In this document: one piece after another, positions 63,930-64,000 of the stretch
Layout of the letters: each line of letters opens with the position of its first letter
How positions within the stretch are numbered: position 1 is the stretch's first letter
Assembly (NCBI RefSeq): GCF_000802225.1
Contig: NZ_JTDI01000001.1
Location: forward strand, 248,001-312,000
Source of the DNA: Novosphingobium malaysiense
GTDB lineage: Bacteria; Pseudomonadota; Alphaproteobacteria; Sphingomonadales; Sphingomonadaceae
Length of the DNA: 64,000 nt
Direction: 5' to 3'
Translations under genes and position numbers: made by a program
The notes under the pieces: generated by a model
What the model was told of the DNA's origin: nothing
Seen by the model: only the letters and a program-made list of their open reading frames with translations
Databases searched by the model: none

Positions 63930-64000
63930 TCATCGCTTCCATAGCCAGAAGAAGATGACGGCATTTATCATCGGCGCCAGCAGACCGGCCGCCAGGCCCG
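63930..64000 (-). CDS. C-terminal end of a membrane protein (partial at window edge)
   Basis: On the minus strand the frame enters from beyond the window and ends at TGA 63930-63932; the visible C-terminus is GLAAGLLAPMINAVIFFWLWKR. It looks like a last transmembrane helix with a basic end. Too short to identify. Confidence 0.4.
   Translation of the reverse strand, partial: GLAAGLLAPMINAVIFFWLWKR

Overview
The window is high-GC chromosomal DNA from an alphaproteobacterium, most likely a sphingomonad (Novosphingobium/Sphingomonas-like). The pointers are a ChpT phosphotransferase of the CtrA cell-cycle pathway, an ATP12-type F1 assembly chaperone, a DUF3297 protein, a TorF-family porin, a large TonB receptor, and a STAS-fused Mla-type lipid ABC transporter. 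The species call is inference from gene content, not from a marker gene. Gene density is high, and most neighbouring genes overlap by ATGA or GTGA. There is no rRNA operon, no CRISPR array and no recognisable transposase.

Layout. 1-3340: five genes chained by 4-bp overlaps (RluA-type pseudouridine synthase, cut by the window edge; HAD phosphatase; small membrane protein; ATP12; a protein resembling the Nmad3 family). 3427-7882 (minus): an outer-membrane barrel and a four-gene MCE/Mla-type lipid transport operon. 8035-13496: valS, a palindrome-rich intergenic block, queE, a MATE pump. 13531-19758 (minus): a HerA-like ATPase, then a four-gene unit of an NfrB-like glycosyltransferase, an NfrA-C-terminus-like barrel, a TSUP exporter and a TIGR02186 protein. 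19844-24225: nhaA, glyoxalase I, SIMPL protein, TorF porin, metallophosphoesterase. 24267-31871: rnpB, AmpD-like amidase, chpT, JAMM peptidase, rluD, rpoH, a diguanylate cyclase, mtgA, a carboxymuconolactone decarboxylase-like protein. 32051-36990: TonB receptor, CDF metal exporter, VOC protein, small membrane protein. 37167-44411: clpX, clpP, amidase, GT-C membrane protein, trigger factor with a histone-like tail, tRNA-Leu. 44562-49048: a small acidic protein, sppA, pyrB and a metal-site-deficient dihydroorotase homologue. 49130-53282: a ParA / ribbon-helix-helix / TPR-SPOR lipoprotein operon, divergent from a SEL1-SPOR protein. 53297-55353: DUF418 protein and the bfd-bfr iron-storage pair behind candidate iron-responsive sites. 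55445-64000: S9 peptidase, AI-2E-type permease, MBL hydrolase, two unknowns, der, CHAP hydrolase, DUF3297, tRNA-Val, and small reading frames at the edge.

Functionally the window is mostly housekeeping (translation, protein quality control, pyrimidine and queuosine synthesis, envelope maintenance). Two loci stand out as possibly under-described systems: the nfrB/nfrA-like polysaccharide/phage-receptor module, whose synthase lacks the C-terminal regulatory part of E. coli NfrB, and the ParA-RHH-SPOR operon, which looks like a positioning ATPase wired to septal peptidoglycan-binding proteins. No clear defence system was found.
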